In this document: positions 18,701 to 26,646 of the stretch, piece after piece
Layout of the letters: every line of letters starts with the position of its first letter
Numbering within the stretch: the stretch's first letter is position 1
Source of the DNA: Flavilitoribacter nigricans DSM 23189 = NBRC 102662
GTDB lineage: Bacteria > Bacteroidota > Bacteroidia > Chitinophagales > Saprospiraceae
Direction: 5' to 3'
Length of the DNA: 64,000 nucleotides
Assembly (NCBI RefSeq): GCF_002646595.1
Contig: NZ_PDUD01000040.1
Coordinates: forward strand, 62,001 to 126,000
Notes under the pieces: model-generated
What the model saw: only the letters and a program-made list of their open reading frames with translations
Database searches by the model: none
What the model was told of the DNA's origin: nothing
Translations under genes and position numbers: made by a program

Positions 18701-19087
18701 CGTACCGTCCGGAATCCGGTACTCCGGAAAAACCGTTTCGGGAGCGGACCATTCGTAGCCATCGGGGGAAGTAACCAGCATAGAGCGTCCCGGAGCGATG
18801 TGTTCACCCACCGGATTATTGAGGTATTCGAGAAAAAACCGATCGTTCCAGTAAGCCAGCATCGGAGCGTGGTTGTAGGTCCAGCCAATTCCATCGGCAG
18901 TTTCCGGCTGTTCCCGGCTCGCCCGCATTACCTGGATGTTGTGCACTCCCATGGCGGGAGGCAGTTGTCCGTGGTGGTAATCTACATTCACTTTGGTATC
19001 ACCCGTATAGTAGATCCCTTCCTGAGCCCACATACTCATGCAGGTCAGTAGGATCCAAAACAGGCAAACGATACTCCGCTTAATCAT
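15773..19087 (-). CDS. BNR propeller - LamG-like - MGH1-like GH fusion
   Basis: An 1104-aa protein with a signal peptide (about 1-21). The N-terminal 400 residues look like a sialidase-superfamily propeller (RSTDEGKTWSQPG Asp box, SPDGYEW, SDDGLDY turns). About 410-615 form a beta-sandwich of LamG/concanavalin type (VSVEFEILPGQNDHGQLQVE, WSTVRLEADVKNR). About 620-1080 form an (alpha/alpha)6 glycosidase domain of the MGH1/GH63-like group, with CNCEWDGAVWPFSTSQV and RYYNHSTFNDLIITGLAGLRP as typical active-site segments. The two catalytic-looking domains suggest coupled cleavage of one complex glycan, or a propeller that binds substrate. No T9SS domain is present. It starts 2 bp after the GH43-like gene ends. 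The activity of either module is unknown. Confidence 0.78.
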   Translation of the reverse strand: MIKRSIVCLFWILLTCMSMWAQEGIYYTGDTKVNVDYHHGQLPPAMGVHNIQVMRASREQPETADGIGWTYNHAPMLAYWNDRFFLEYLNNPVGEHIAPGRSMLVTSPDGYEWSAPETVFPEYRIPDGTYKEGAEEVKAKNQMAVMHQRMGFYVPASGDKLLCLGYYGISLHEKDSPNDGKGIGRVVREIKQDGSFGPIYFIRYNARFNAKNTHFPFYKESKDRDFVAACDELLADPLMMQQWVEEADRDDPLIPQKKQYKALSFYHLDNGEVIGLWKHALTARSTDEGKTWSQPGRAPGFVNGNAKIWGQKTSDGKYATVYNPSEFRWPLAVSVSDDGLDYQNLLLVNGEITTMRYGGNYKSYGPQYVRGIQEGNGTPPDGDLWVSYSMNKEDIWVSRIEVPIRSEATAQVDDNFSGPDAEAAFSAWNIYSPVRASVRLEDRQGDQVLALHDGDAFDYATASRLFPASEHVSVEFEILPGQNDHGQLQVELQDRENAPALRLIWDEDGYLKYKDGYRVKNISTYKKNEWSTVRLEADVKNRFCSLFINGEQVRNFLFFNPVQSLQQLLFRTGETRRFPNADTPTDQDYDVDQAGKNVEEAVFFLKSLTTAPVQKSRAVLDIKDYKKYVDYFNRMEDENIVQAIPNDQSWDWMQENIPLFDCPQDNFREMYYYRWWSFRKHIKRTPVGNAITEFLVERSYADKFNLIACAIGHHTYESRWLLDNDYLKSNLHVWYRGLEGDPMGKLHKFSSWTADAVYKYYLQSLDTSFVVDLLPDLVSDYENWEVERQLPSGLFWQEDVKDGMEEQISGGRRVKNRRPTINSYMYANAKAISAMAGLARKPDLAETYDEKAMTIKALVQDSLWNEESGFFETIREKGGFAEVREAIGYIPWYFNLPDAGYDSAWAQVLDPEGFLAPFGLTTAEQRHPEFRSHGCCNCEWDGAVWPFSTSQVLTGMANLLNNYEQEVVDKADYFELLDTYVESQYYRGRPYIGEYLDETTGYWLKGDQERSRYYNHSTFNDLIITGLAGLRPRPDNTVEVNPMLPADQWDWFCLDRVPYHGVELTIIWDKTGQKYKRGAGLTILQDGQEIGHADELGPILCELQ

Positions 19088-19089
19088 GC

Positions 19090-20019
19090 TTATTTTGCTT
19101 TTTTGTTTGCTTTAATCAAGTTTTTGAGCAGGCGTCGATCGGCTTTAAAAATAGTACCGTGCTTATGGCCTTCCGGCAATTTAACCTGATCGGAAACATC
19201 CTCGAAATGGATGAAATCCGTGGTCTTATGGAGACCGTAGCGCTTGAGCTCGTAGGCGTCATAGTAGATATACCAGGCATCATCCTTCCGGATCAGCGTC
19301 GGCCCCTCGGTAAACTGGCCGGTGAAGGGTTCAGAGATATTTTTGTAGGGTCCCAGGGGGGAAGGGCCAAAGGCTACCTTCAGGTTCCTTTCCGGCCGGG
19401 TATTGTCTTTGAGCACCAGTACATAATCCCCTATCCCCCGCTCTACAATGACCGCATCGATTACACTGAATTTCGGATCAATAAAGAGTTTTGTTTCGCT
19501 GAAGTTCTGGAAATCCCGGGTGGTGGTATAATACATCCGGTGGTTGTTGTCTTCCGCCTCGATCCCTCTTTCAAATTTGTAGGGAATGGTGGAGGCCCAG
19601 ATGATAATATACTCCTTTTGGTATTGATCGTAAAAGAGCTCAGGCGCCCAGACATTGACCGTACTCGTGTCAAAATCCATCACCGGGATCAATTGCTGTG
19701 GTGACCAGTTGATGAAGTCCTTCGTACTGGCGTACCCAAATCCCAGATCGCCCCGCCAGGAAGAGGTCCACACCATGTGGAAGGTGCCGTCCGGACCGGA
19801 TACTACCGATGGATCACGCATGACTTTCTGAGTGCCGACTTCCGGGGCCAGCCACGGTCCGCCCAGATCTTCCCAGTTGAGCCCGTCGAAACTATAGGCC
19901 AGGAACAGACCTTTATCCGCCGGTTCCCGAAAGGTACTGAACAGATAAACCTCCTTGGCGGACTGGCAGGAAGGCATTACCATCAGCAGGAAAGCGATAT
20001 AAAGCAAAACGTTTTTCAT
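19090..20019 (-). CDS. GH43-like five-bladed propeller lipoprotein
   Basis: A 309-aa protein with an SpII-like signal (MPSC near residue 18). It is a clan GH-F five-bladed propeller: MRDPSVVSGPDG supplies the likely catalytic base region, NVWAPELFYD the central blade, and FTEGPTLIRKDDAWYIYYDAY the general-acid Glu (TEGP). Length is typical of single-domain GH43. The family includes arabinofuranosidases, xylosidases and galactosidases; in a pectin locus, side-chain arabinose or galactose release is likely but unproven. It lies 38 bp downstream of the GH140-like gene and 2 bp upstream of the fusion gene. Confidence 0.82.
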   Translation of the reverse strand: MKNVLLYIAFLLMVMPSCQSAKEVYLFSTFREPADKGLFLAYSFDGLNWEDLGGPWLAPEVGTQKVMRDPSVVSGPDGTFHMVWTSSWRGDLGFGYASTKDFINWSPQQLIPVMDFDTSTVNVWAPELFYDQYQKEYIIIWASTIPYKFERGIEAEDNNHRMYYTTTRDFQNFSETKLFIDPKFSVIDAVIVERGIGDYVLVLKDNTRPERNLKVAFGPSPLGPYKNISEPFTGQFTEGPTLIRKDDAWYIYYDAYELKRYGLHKTTDFIHFEDVSDQVKLPEGHKHGTIFKADRRLLKNLIKANKKAK

Positions 20020-20057
20020 GCGTTCTTTTGACTGATTTTGGTAGTCCGTATCTTTCT

Positions 20058-21485
20058 TTAATCTCCGGTTGCCTGTGCATCCAGCACCAGTACCCAGTCG
20101 TTTCCGTCCGCTACTCCTCCCGGTGGATCAAATGCTACAATGCCCTCACCCGGATAGGAATCGATCACTTCCGCCTGACCGTCACGCGGATTGAACCAGG
20201 ACGCTTTGATCTCGCCTCTACCCAGTTTAGCCAGGTCGACTTCAAAAGTACGGCCGTTGTAGGTGTAAGCCAGAGCGTAGTGGTCGCCGCGGGTAGCAAT
20301 GACGTAGTCGTATTTTTCACCGGCCTCGCCCGCAATGATGGATTGATCCGGAACCCGGTCCAGATAGGACCGGCTCAAGATCAATTCTTTCAGATACTTC
20401 ATCTGGAGAGCCGCCGGTGCATCCAGCGCATCCCACCAGTTCATTTCCACGCCGAAATTAGGAGCTTTGGCTCCGGGGTGGTGCATTTGCATCACGGCAT
20501 TATGCCCATAGGTAAACCCAAAACCACCGGCAAAAACCGCCCAGTAAGCATACCGCCGGATATCCGGGGCCAGCCAGCGCGGCTGGGAAAAATCGTGCAG
20601 CCCCTGGGGAATATTTTCGTATGACGGCTCTGCGTCCACGGTCGGTTTAACGGGCGTTAACTGATAATCATCCCGGATGTACTTCCAGTTATCCTGTCCA
20701 TAGGCCAGCTCCGAGTCATCCTGATCGTAGCGACGGTGACCAGTCTGTACCATATTGAAATCCAGCCAGGTTGCGTCGTGAAACCAGGTAGAGGATTTAG
20801 AACGACCGAAAGGATGAAAAGTAATGAGGTGGTTGGGATCGTAACGGTCCAGGTTCTCCCCCATCACCTGCCAAACCGCCGTGGAATCCGTACCCTTAAT
20901 ATCCCCGCCGTTGAGCCAGATAATATTGGACCGATCCTTATACCGCTCTGCCAGCCATTTGGAATATACATCCGCCTGGGAGCGATTGACCCCGCCACTT
21001 TTTACATTGCTTCCCCAAACCGGTACGAGGGCCATATACAGTCCCTTTTCGGCCGCCAGATCAATGATGTAATCCACGTGATCCCAAAAATCGTAAGCTA
21101 TAGAATCCGTAGGTTCATTGCCCGGGGTCAGTAAAGGCTGGCTGACATCCTGCCGGACCAGGGCCGAATCGCCGTAGGCATTCGCCAGGTCCAGTTCGTG
21201 GAGCACCATTACCTGGATCACGTTGAAGCCGTGCTCCGCGCGGTGGCTCAGGTAGCGGTCCGCTTCTTCCCGGTCCAGGGTAGAGAATAGTAACCACCCG
21301 GTATCCCCCAGCCAGAAGAATGGATCACCGTTTTCCTGTACCAGGAAGCGATGATTTTCCGAAACTTTCAGGGCGGGCAGCCCGTCCGATATTTCTGCTA
21401 CCTGCTCTTCCGGTGCCGGTGTAGACTGACACGCCAGCAGCAACAAAGCTGCCCAAAGGGATAAGATGTATTTAAACCACTTCAT
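20058..21485 (-). CDS. GH140-like apiosidase (DUF4038) lipoprotein
   Basis: A 475-aa protein with an SpII signal (LLAC, Cys19). The DUF4038 TIM barrel (about 38-375) begins with NGDPFFWLGDTGWLLF; the C-terminal about 90 residues form the usual collagen-binding/Ig-like domain. Candidate catalytic residues are Asp195 (IIWLNGGDIKG) and Glu286 (VDAEPSYE), comparable in position to the acid/base and nucleophile reported for the founding GH140 enzyme, an endo-apiosidase acting on rhamnogalacturonan II. Some DUF4038 proteins act on other sugars, so apiose specificity is inference. It lies 14 bp downstream of the beta-helix/DUF6298-like gene, within one operon. Confidence 0.82.
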   Translation of the reverse strand: MKWFKYILSLWAALLLLACQSTPAPEEQVAEISDGLPALKVSENHRFLVQENGDPFFWLGDTGWLLFSTLDREEADRYLSHRAEHGFNVIQVMVLHELDLANAYGDSALVRQDVSQPLLTPGNEPTDSIAYDFWDHVDYIIDLAAEKGLYMALVPVWGSNVKSGGVNRSQADVYSKWLAERYKDRSNIIWLNGGDIKGTDSTAVWQVMGENLDRYDPNHLITFHPFGRSKSSTWFHDATWLDFNMVQTGHRRYDQDDSELAYGQDNWKYIRDDYQLTPVKPTVDAEPSYENIPQGLHDFSQPRWLAPDIRRYAYWAVFAGGFGFTYGHNAVMQMHHPGAKAPNFGVEMNWWDALDAPAALQMKYLKELILSRSYLDRVPDQSIIAGEAGEKYDYVIATRGDHYALAYTYNGRTFEVDLAKLGRGEIKASWFNPRDGQAEVIDSYPGEGIVAFDPPGGVADGNDWVLVLDAQATGD

Positions 21486-21499
21486 GCGTTTGCATTAAT

Positions 21500-24400
21500 T
21501 TATTTCCAGTTGTCTTTATGAAGGCAAAGTATCAAGTCCGCTTCCGAGTCATTTTTGAATGTGAAGGGTCCTTTTCGGCTAGTCCATTTTTCTCGTTTCA
21601 CGGCTTTCCCACGTGGCGTAAAATGATCGACCTGGTAATTCCCAGCCGGCAAATTGCGACGCACACTGCTTCCCGCTACCAGATAAATGATCATTTCATC
21701 CCGATCGTTTTCCAGGAGGTAGCCGGTAGCCGGTCCCGATCCTTTCACCGGGTGCATGCTTGCCGCCAGCGCGTAGAAAGCTTCCGGCAGTTCTTCCGGT
21801 ACCGGCGGCAGAGAGCCTCCGGCCATGAGGATGGCCCAGCCCCATCTCGGATCCCCGTTCTCGGAATAGATGACGGCCTTATCGGGATAACGAAGCCTAT
21901 ATTCGGACACCGAACGGTAAACGGACGCAAAGGACCGCTTGCCAGGGGATTCCAGCCGGGCATTTTGCCGGGGTGCCAGATGGATCCCCCCGAGTGGTGT
22001 GTAGAGTGAACTATCCGCGCGATAAGCCCAGTATTGAATACCGATCACATCGACCAGTTTGGCATATTTTGGATTAGCCAGAATTGCATCCTGGACATCT
22101 TTGGTCGTACTCAGGCAGATCAGGTTCCTGGAGTTATTCTCGGAGCGCCATTCGGCGATCACGTCCAGCCAGAATTCCACAAAGTGCAGCGGACCGGTAA
22201 ATTCGGCGCTGATGCTTTGCAGTACATTACTCCGGTCCTTCAACTGATCCAGCCCGTGCCGGATGTAAGCCTTGTGCAAAGCGCGTCGAACGGGATGATC
22301 CACATCGTAAAACTGTCCGGCAAAAAAGATGCGTTTGTCTCCGGCGTAGGCCGGCGGTTCCGGAAAACCGGTATCGTTGATATTATTGGCCGGACGCCAG
22401 GGAGAATCGGCCCAGTGGGCACCGGCCTCCAGTATGTTGTGCTGGAAGTAATTTTGGTGCATCAAGATCCGCCCCTTCGGTTCGGCAATTCTGGCAAAAT
22501 CCGCCAGTCTCGACCAGTACCAGCGATTGTAACGGGTCAGATCGTATTTACTCAGGCGGTCCCAGGCCTCCCCCTGCCCACTGCGGGCGAACGGTTGTTC
22601 GTAGAACGGGGCCCAGGAGTCACCGTCCATCCGGCGTACCCGCTCGTGATCATCCCGGCGACGATCGTACCAAAGTCCGTAATTGTGCTCGACGAGGGCG
22701 ACCTTTTCCTGGACCATGTAGTCGACTACTGCGGAGAGTTCGTCCGTGTAGCCGAGTCCGGTCCGGCCGGGAACAAATCGCGTGATCGCCGGCTGGGACT
22801 TTTCGGTATTGAAAGGCCGATCGTCACCGCGCCACCAGGGCACGCCCATTTGGCGACCGGTTAGTATTTTATCCTGAAAAAGTAATAGCCCATTTCGCAC
22901 GCTAACCGAAGCGGCTGCCGAAGTTTTGTTGCCTGATTCTGTCGGCAGTACCGGTTCCATAATCCTTGCTCCCGACAGATTAGCATCGAGTGATTCCGGA
23001 AGACCATGCCTTGCGATAAGATGGAGTAGGTCTGGGGCCGGCATAGCCACAAATTCGGTGGCTTCCGCCGCCTGCTCGTGACTGGGTTTGCTCGTCGATG
23101 CGCCCCGATAGCTCAGGAGTTGATCGTCAAAGGAGTTTAATTCTCTGCCGGTTCGTTCCGCCAACTGGGCAAAAAATAAACTCTGCGGTTGAATATGGCT
23201 GTTGGCTTCGTACCAATGTCCGTCCCCGGCAAAGCGGGCCCAGACGCCATAAGCCCAGTTATTGGCGGTTGGCGGATTGTAACATTCTATCTTAGCGGCA
23301 GCGCTTTGCCAGATCATACTATTGGCCGCATTCCAGCCGGCTCCCTGCCGGGTACGTTCCAGATTGGAGAATCGTATAGCCTGACCATCTATCAGTACGT
23401 TGTCCAGTAACAAGCCCGAGGCCCAGCTATCGATGGCTCCGCTGAAATCATAAGGCAGATAATTCGTACACTGGACAAAAGCATTGGGTCCTGGGGCACA
23501 AAATCCGGCGGCAAAATCATGCCGTCCGAGTGCAGCGTAGCAGCGCAAAAAAAGGGTACGCTGGCCCATGGTAAAAAAGGTATTTCTTCTTTCTCCGCCG
23601 ATCTCGGATACCGGGTCGGTTGACACGCAATCCTGCACGCTTACCTGATCGGTCGTTTCGTACAGCGCCACCGCCGAACCCGCAAAGTGCCGGAAACTCA
23701 CGTTTCGCACCCAGGCGTTACGGGCGTACTCAAAGGAGATCGCATTCCAGCAGTGGCCTTCATCTTTCGGATTTTCCGGATCGTAACTCGATTGCAGCGA
23801 CAGGTTTTCAATACCGATCTGTTCAATTCTTCCCGGCCATTGTAGTTTAGCTACTGTGCCACCTCCGTAGGCGGTATCCAGCGCGGAGGTCAGCGGGGCA
23901 TCCAGTTGCAGTTGGGAGCCCTCAACGGCAAGGACCGTTCGTTCCCAGAGCAAATCCCGTTCGCCGGGCCGCCACTTCAGCCAGCCCGTGCCACCGCCGT
24001 ATTCGTTCATGCCCAGCAGATCGATCCACGTTTGAGTTGAAGGACGCCGGATCGTGACCTGATCTCCGGCCCGAAAAGCTTCCGGGTTTTCTACCTGTAA
24101 TTCCCGGGCCCCGACGGGGACGTAAGCCTCCGTTACCGGAGTATTGGCCGACCATTCCCGATCGTCTTTTCCGAGTACCCGAATCAGGGTCTGCCGGTCG
24201 GTGCCACCGGCGACCAGGACCGTTTCCGCACCCCGGCCGCGAATTACGATCCCCGAATGCCGGATCGTCAACCGGCCGTTCAAACGGTAGCGACCTTCCT
24301 CCAGTAATATAGCTCCCCGGAATCCGTTTGCCTGTACCGGCAGGGTTGACAAGTGGTCAATGGCCCCTTGCAAGGTCGCAGTCGCATCTTCTTGCATCGG

Positions 24401-24634
24401 CTGTACGACCAATACCGCCGGGACGATCGGTAATTCCACTTCCGAGGATCGGTAGCCGCAGTAAGAGTAATCGGGGATCCGGTTTCCCAGGCTATCCGCC
24501 GTATACAGGAGTGCGCCATTCTGCGGCCGCAGCAAGGGCAGTGCTTCCGATTGCGCTTTGCCCGTGAAGGGGAGCAGCACGATCGAAACCAGCAGTAGGT
24601 TCCTCAATAAATGGCGGATGGTCCTGTTTTGCAT
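21500..24634 (-). CDS. Beta-helix plus DUF6298-like TIM-barrel protein
   Basis: The likely start is the ATG at 24634 (1044 aa, signal peptide about 1-28); a longer frame from 24661 needs a TTG. Residues about 30-520 form a pectate-lyase-superfamily beta-helix (GAILLEEGRYRLNG, GIVIRGRGAETVLV). About 560-960 form a second module that I recognise as DUF6298-like, with the segments LMHQNYFQHNILEAGAHW and NDTGFPEPPAYAGDKR; SAEFTGPLHFVEFW carries a Glu that would suit a clan GH-A acid. The family is Bacteroidota PUL-specific and has no established activity known to me. It is the first gene of the nine-gene unit and has its own upstream region after the terminator at 24.85 kb. Confidence 0.75.
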   Translation of the reverse strand: MQNRTIRHLLRNLLLVSIVLLPFTGKAQSEALPLLRPQNGALLYTADSLGNRIPDYSYCGYRSSEVELPIVPAVLVVQPMQEDATATLQGAIDHLSTLPVQANGFRGAILLEEGRYRLNGRLTIRHSGIVIRGRGAETVLVAGGTDRQTLIRVLGKDDREWSANTPVTEAYVPVGARELQVENPEAFRAGDQVTIRRPSTQTWIDLLGMNEYGGGTGWLKWRPGERDLLWERTVLAVEGSQLQLDAPLTSALDTAYGGGTVAKLQWPGRIEQIGIENLSLQSSYDPENPKDEGHCWNAISFEYARNAWVRNVSFRHFAGSAVALYETTDQVSVQDCVSTDPVSEIGGERRNTFFTMGQRTLFLRCYAALGRHDFAAGFCAPGPNAFVQCTNYLPYDFSGAIDSWASGLLLDNVLIDGQAIRFSNLERTRQGAGWNAANSMIWQSAAAKIECYNPPTANNWAYGVWARFAGDGHWYEANSHIQPQSLFFAQLAERTGRELNSFDDQLLSYRGASTSKPSHEQAAEATEFVAMPAPDLLHLIARHGLPESLDANLSGARIMEPVLPTESGNKTSAAASVSVRNGLLLFQDKILTGRQMGVPWWRGDDRPFNTEKSQPAITRFVPGRTGLGYTDELSAVVDYMVQEKVALVEHNYGLWYDRRRDDHERVRRMDGDSWAPFYEQPFARSGQGEAWDRLSKYDLTRYNRWYWSRLADFARIAEPKGRILMHQNYFQHNILEAGAHWADSPWRPANNINDTGFPEPPAYAGDKRIFFAGQFYDVDHPVRRALHKAYIRHGLDQLKDRSNVLQSISAEFTGPLHFVEFWLDVIAEWRSENNSRNLICLSTTKDVQDAILANPKYAKLVDVIGIQYWAYRADSSLYTPLGGIHLAPRQNARLESPGKRSFASVYRSVSEYRLRYPDKAVIYSENGDPRWGWAILMAGGSLPPVPEELPEAFYALAASMHPVKGSGPATGYLLENDRDEMIIYLVAGSSVRRNLPAGNYQVDHFTPRGKAVKREKWTSRKGPFTFKNDSEADLILCLHKDNWK

Positions 24635-24837
24635 GTACACTAAACCGTTTAGCTTTTCCAATATCTTTGGTGCGTCCTGTCGGTAGGGATTTAATGAATC
24701 TATAAAATCGTTTACCAGTTGTTTGTCGAAGTAGTCCCGCCCGTCCGGGTTATTGAACCGGCATCTTTCGTAGTCAGCGGTCGGGAATGAAATTTATTTT
24801 GAACAGCAAACGCGTAATTTTCAGGCTATTACCCAAT

Positions 24838-24887
24838 AAAAAAAGTAGCTTTGCCAAATGGCAACATGACATTGCCATCTGGCGAAA
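24838..24887 (-). terminator. Intrinsic terminator after PL1 gene
   Basis: The inverted arms 24850-24864 and 24872-24887 pair with one bulge and one mismatch around a 7-nt loop. On the minus strand the hairpin is followed by seven Ts (24844-24838). It lies 23 bp past the end of the upstream PL1 gene and about 200 bp before the DUF6298-like gene, so it should separate the susCD-PL1-PL1 transcript from the following nine-gene unit. Confidence 0.8.
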
Positions 24888-24909
24888 GCCCGAAAATTAT
24901 GTTGTCCCA

Positions 24910-26610
24910 CTAGTTGGAACAACAACTTCTGCTTGCGGTTAAAGTGTCAAAATTATTCAGTGTATTGCTCCAATCGATCTTTTTCGTTGGGTCAATACCG
25001 TTGATGTATTTTTCAATATTGGTGTATCCGTCACCGTTGCAATCCTGCTGCGCGTCTTTCGGATCATTGGGGTCCAGCCCCAATTCGGCGTATTGCTTTT
25101 CGTATTCATCCGGCATGCCGTCCATATCCGAGTCCTGGTAAGGTTCTCCCTGGTATTCCGGATATCCGCCCACCTGACTTATTTCCGTGATAATGCCCAG
25201 CTTGTAGGAATCCGGCGGCAGCCGACGGTGTTTGAACTGTGGCTCACTCGGTTGGGCATCGGCAGCGTATTCAATCTCACCGGTACGCACCACGCGAACG
25301 ATCCTTTCGTCCACTGGGTCTCTTTTCGGCAAAGTGGCACCGGCATTTTCCAGTACAAACTTGTAAGCAGACTTTGCATCGAGAATGGTCATTTCCGGCA
25401 TGGGCAACGGCTGATCCCATTTGATCTGATCGCGGTATTCGCCGGCATTGGCCATATCTTCTACCTGTACGCCGCCGGCCCAGTTGTCATTAGTGACCCG
25501 CTTGTTATTCTCCACGACATTACCTTCCACGTAGGCCCGACCGAATACCAGGTGATCCAACCTGCTCCGGCCGGATTCCGGCTTGAGTATCCGGTGGCTG
25601 ATGGGACGTTCCAGATTGGTTACGGGGCCCGGTTTGAAATAATTGTTGACGATATTGTACATGGCCCGGTAGTCGCCGCCGTCGATGGAACGGTGCATCC
25701 AGTTGAAGACCACATTGTTGACAAAGTTGAAAATGCCGTACCAGCCAATGGATGGGTTTCGACCGGTATTGTTGGCCCACAGGTTGCGCATGAAGGAGCA
25801 GTTCTCTCCGCCGAGAGTACTCCCGAAGGAATGATTCCAGGTATCCAGCGCTTCGGAGAAAATGGAATTCTGGATGGTGATATTAACGGTCGGTAATTTT
25901 TCGTCCGTTGGTTTTCCCGTTCCGTCATCGTACATGTGGCGGTACATGGACATATTTTCATCCAGGCCCCAACTGGCAGAAACGTGATCGATCATAATGT
26001 TGCCAATGGTATTGCCCCCGATGGCATCGTCTCTCCGTCCGACATTGGTCTCTCCTCTCCGGAAACGCATATGGCGGATCACCACGTCGTGCGTATCGAT
26101 CCAGAAACTTTCACCGGCTACACAAACTCCGTCTCCGGGTGCCGTCTGTCCGGCAATGGTAATGTAGGGTGCCCGGATCATCAGGGGCGATTTGAGCCGG
26201 ATAATACCCGCTACGTTGAAAACCACGATACGGGCTCCACCCGTCTCACAGGCTTCGCGCAGGGTACCGGGGCCGCTGTCGGCCAGACTGGTAACCGTAA
26301 TCACTTTGCCGCCCCGTCCGCCGAAGGAGTACATGCCGCCGCCCTCAGCGCCCGGAAATGCGGGAATACTGGCCTGCGGCAGGTCATAAGGTCTTTTGGC
26401 CCAGGGAATATACGGCCGACCTTCAGCGGCCTCCTTTTCTATGATGGGCAAGGCCAGTTGCCACATGCTGTCCGAATGGGCGTAGGCGGCATCCATCATC
26501 TTATTGGTGGCCATTTTTACATCATCCGGCACCTGGGGATATTGGGCATAAGTAGTTTCTGCGATTGAAAAGGAAAAGAGCAGTAAGGCTGCTATTCGTA
26601 TATAGTACAT
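24910..26610 (-). CDS. Pectate lyase PL1 family, no sorting domain
   Basis: A 566-aa protein with a signal peptide (about 1-22). The PL1 beta-helix runs from about 75 to 400: FPGAEGGGMYSFGGRGG, TIAGQTAPGDGVCV, IRHMRFRRGE and IMIDHVSASWG are characteristic segments, the last two holding the Ca-binding and catalytic region. The C-terminus carries calcium-binding-like repeats (DSDMDGMPDEYE, DCNGDGYTNIEKYINGID) and ends in an unusual SCCSN tail. PL1 enzymes cleave homogalacturonan by beta-elimination to unsaturated oligogalacturonides. Unlike its upstream paralogue it lacks a T9SS domain, so it is probably periplasmic. It lies 36 bp after that paralogue. Confidence 0.9.
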   Translation of the reverse strand: MYYIRIAALLLFSFSIAETTYAQYPQVPDDVKMATNKMMDAAYAHSDSMWQLALPIIEKEAAEGRPYIPWAKRPYDLPQASIPAFPGAEGGGMYSFGGRGGKVITVTSLADSGPGTLREACETGGARIVVFNVAGIIRLKSPLMIRAPYITIAGQTAPGDGVCVAGESFWIDTHDVVIRHMRFRRGETNVGRRDDAIGGNTIGNIMIDHVSASWGLDENMSMYRHMYDDGTGKPTDEKLPTVNITIQNSIFSEALDTWNHSFGSTLGGENCSFMRNLWANNTGRNPSIGWYGIFNFVNNVVFNWMHRSIDGGDYRAMYNIVNNYFKPGPVTNLERPISHRILKPESGRSRLDHLVFGRAYVEGNVVENNKRVTNDNWAGGVQVEDMANAGEYRDQIKWDQPLPMPEMTILDAKSAYKFVLENAGATLPKRDPVDERIVRVVRTGEIEYAADAQPSEPQFKHRRLPPDSYKLGIITEISQVGGYPEYQGEPYQDSDMDGMPDEYEKQYAELGLDPNDPKDAQQDCNGDGYTNIEKYINGIDPTKKIDWSNTLNNFDTLTASRSCCSN

Positions 26611-26646
26611 ATCGGACGTTTTAATTTTAGTATGATAAATGATTGC

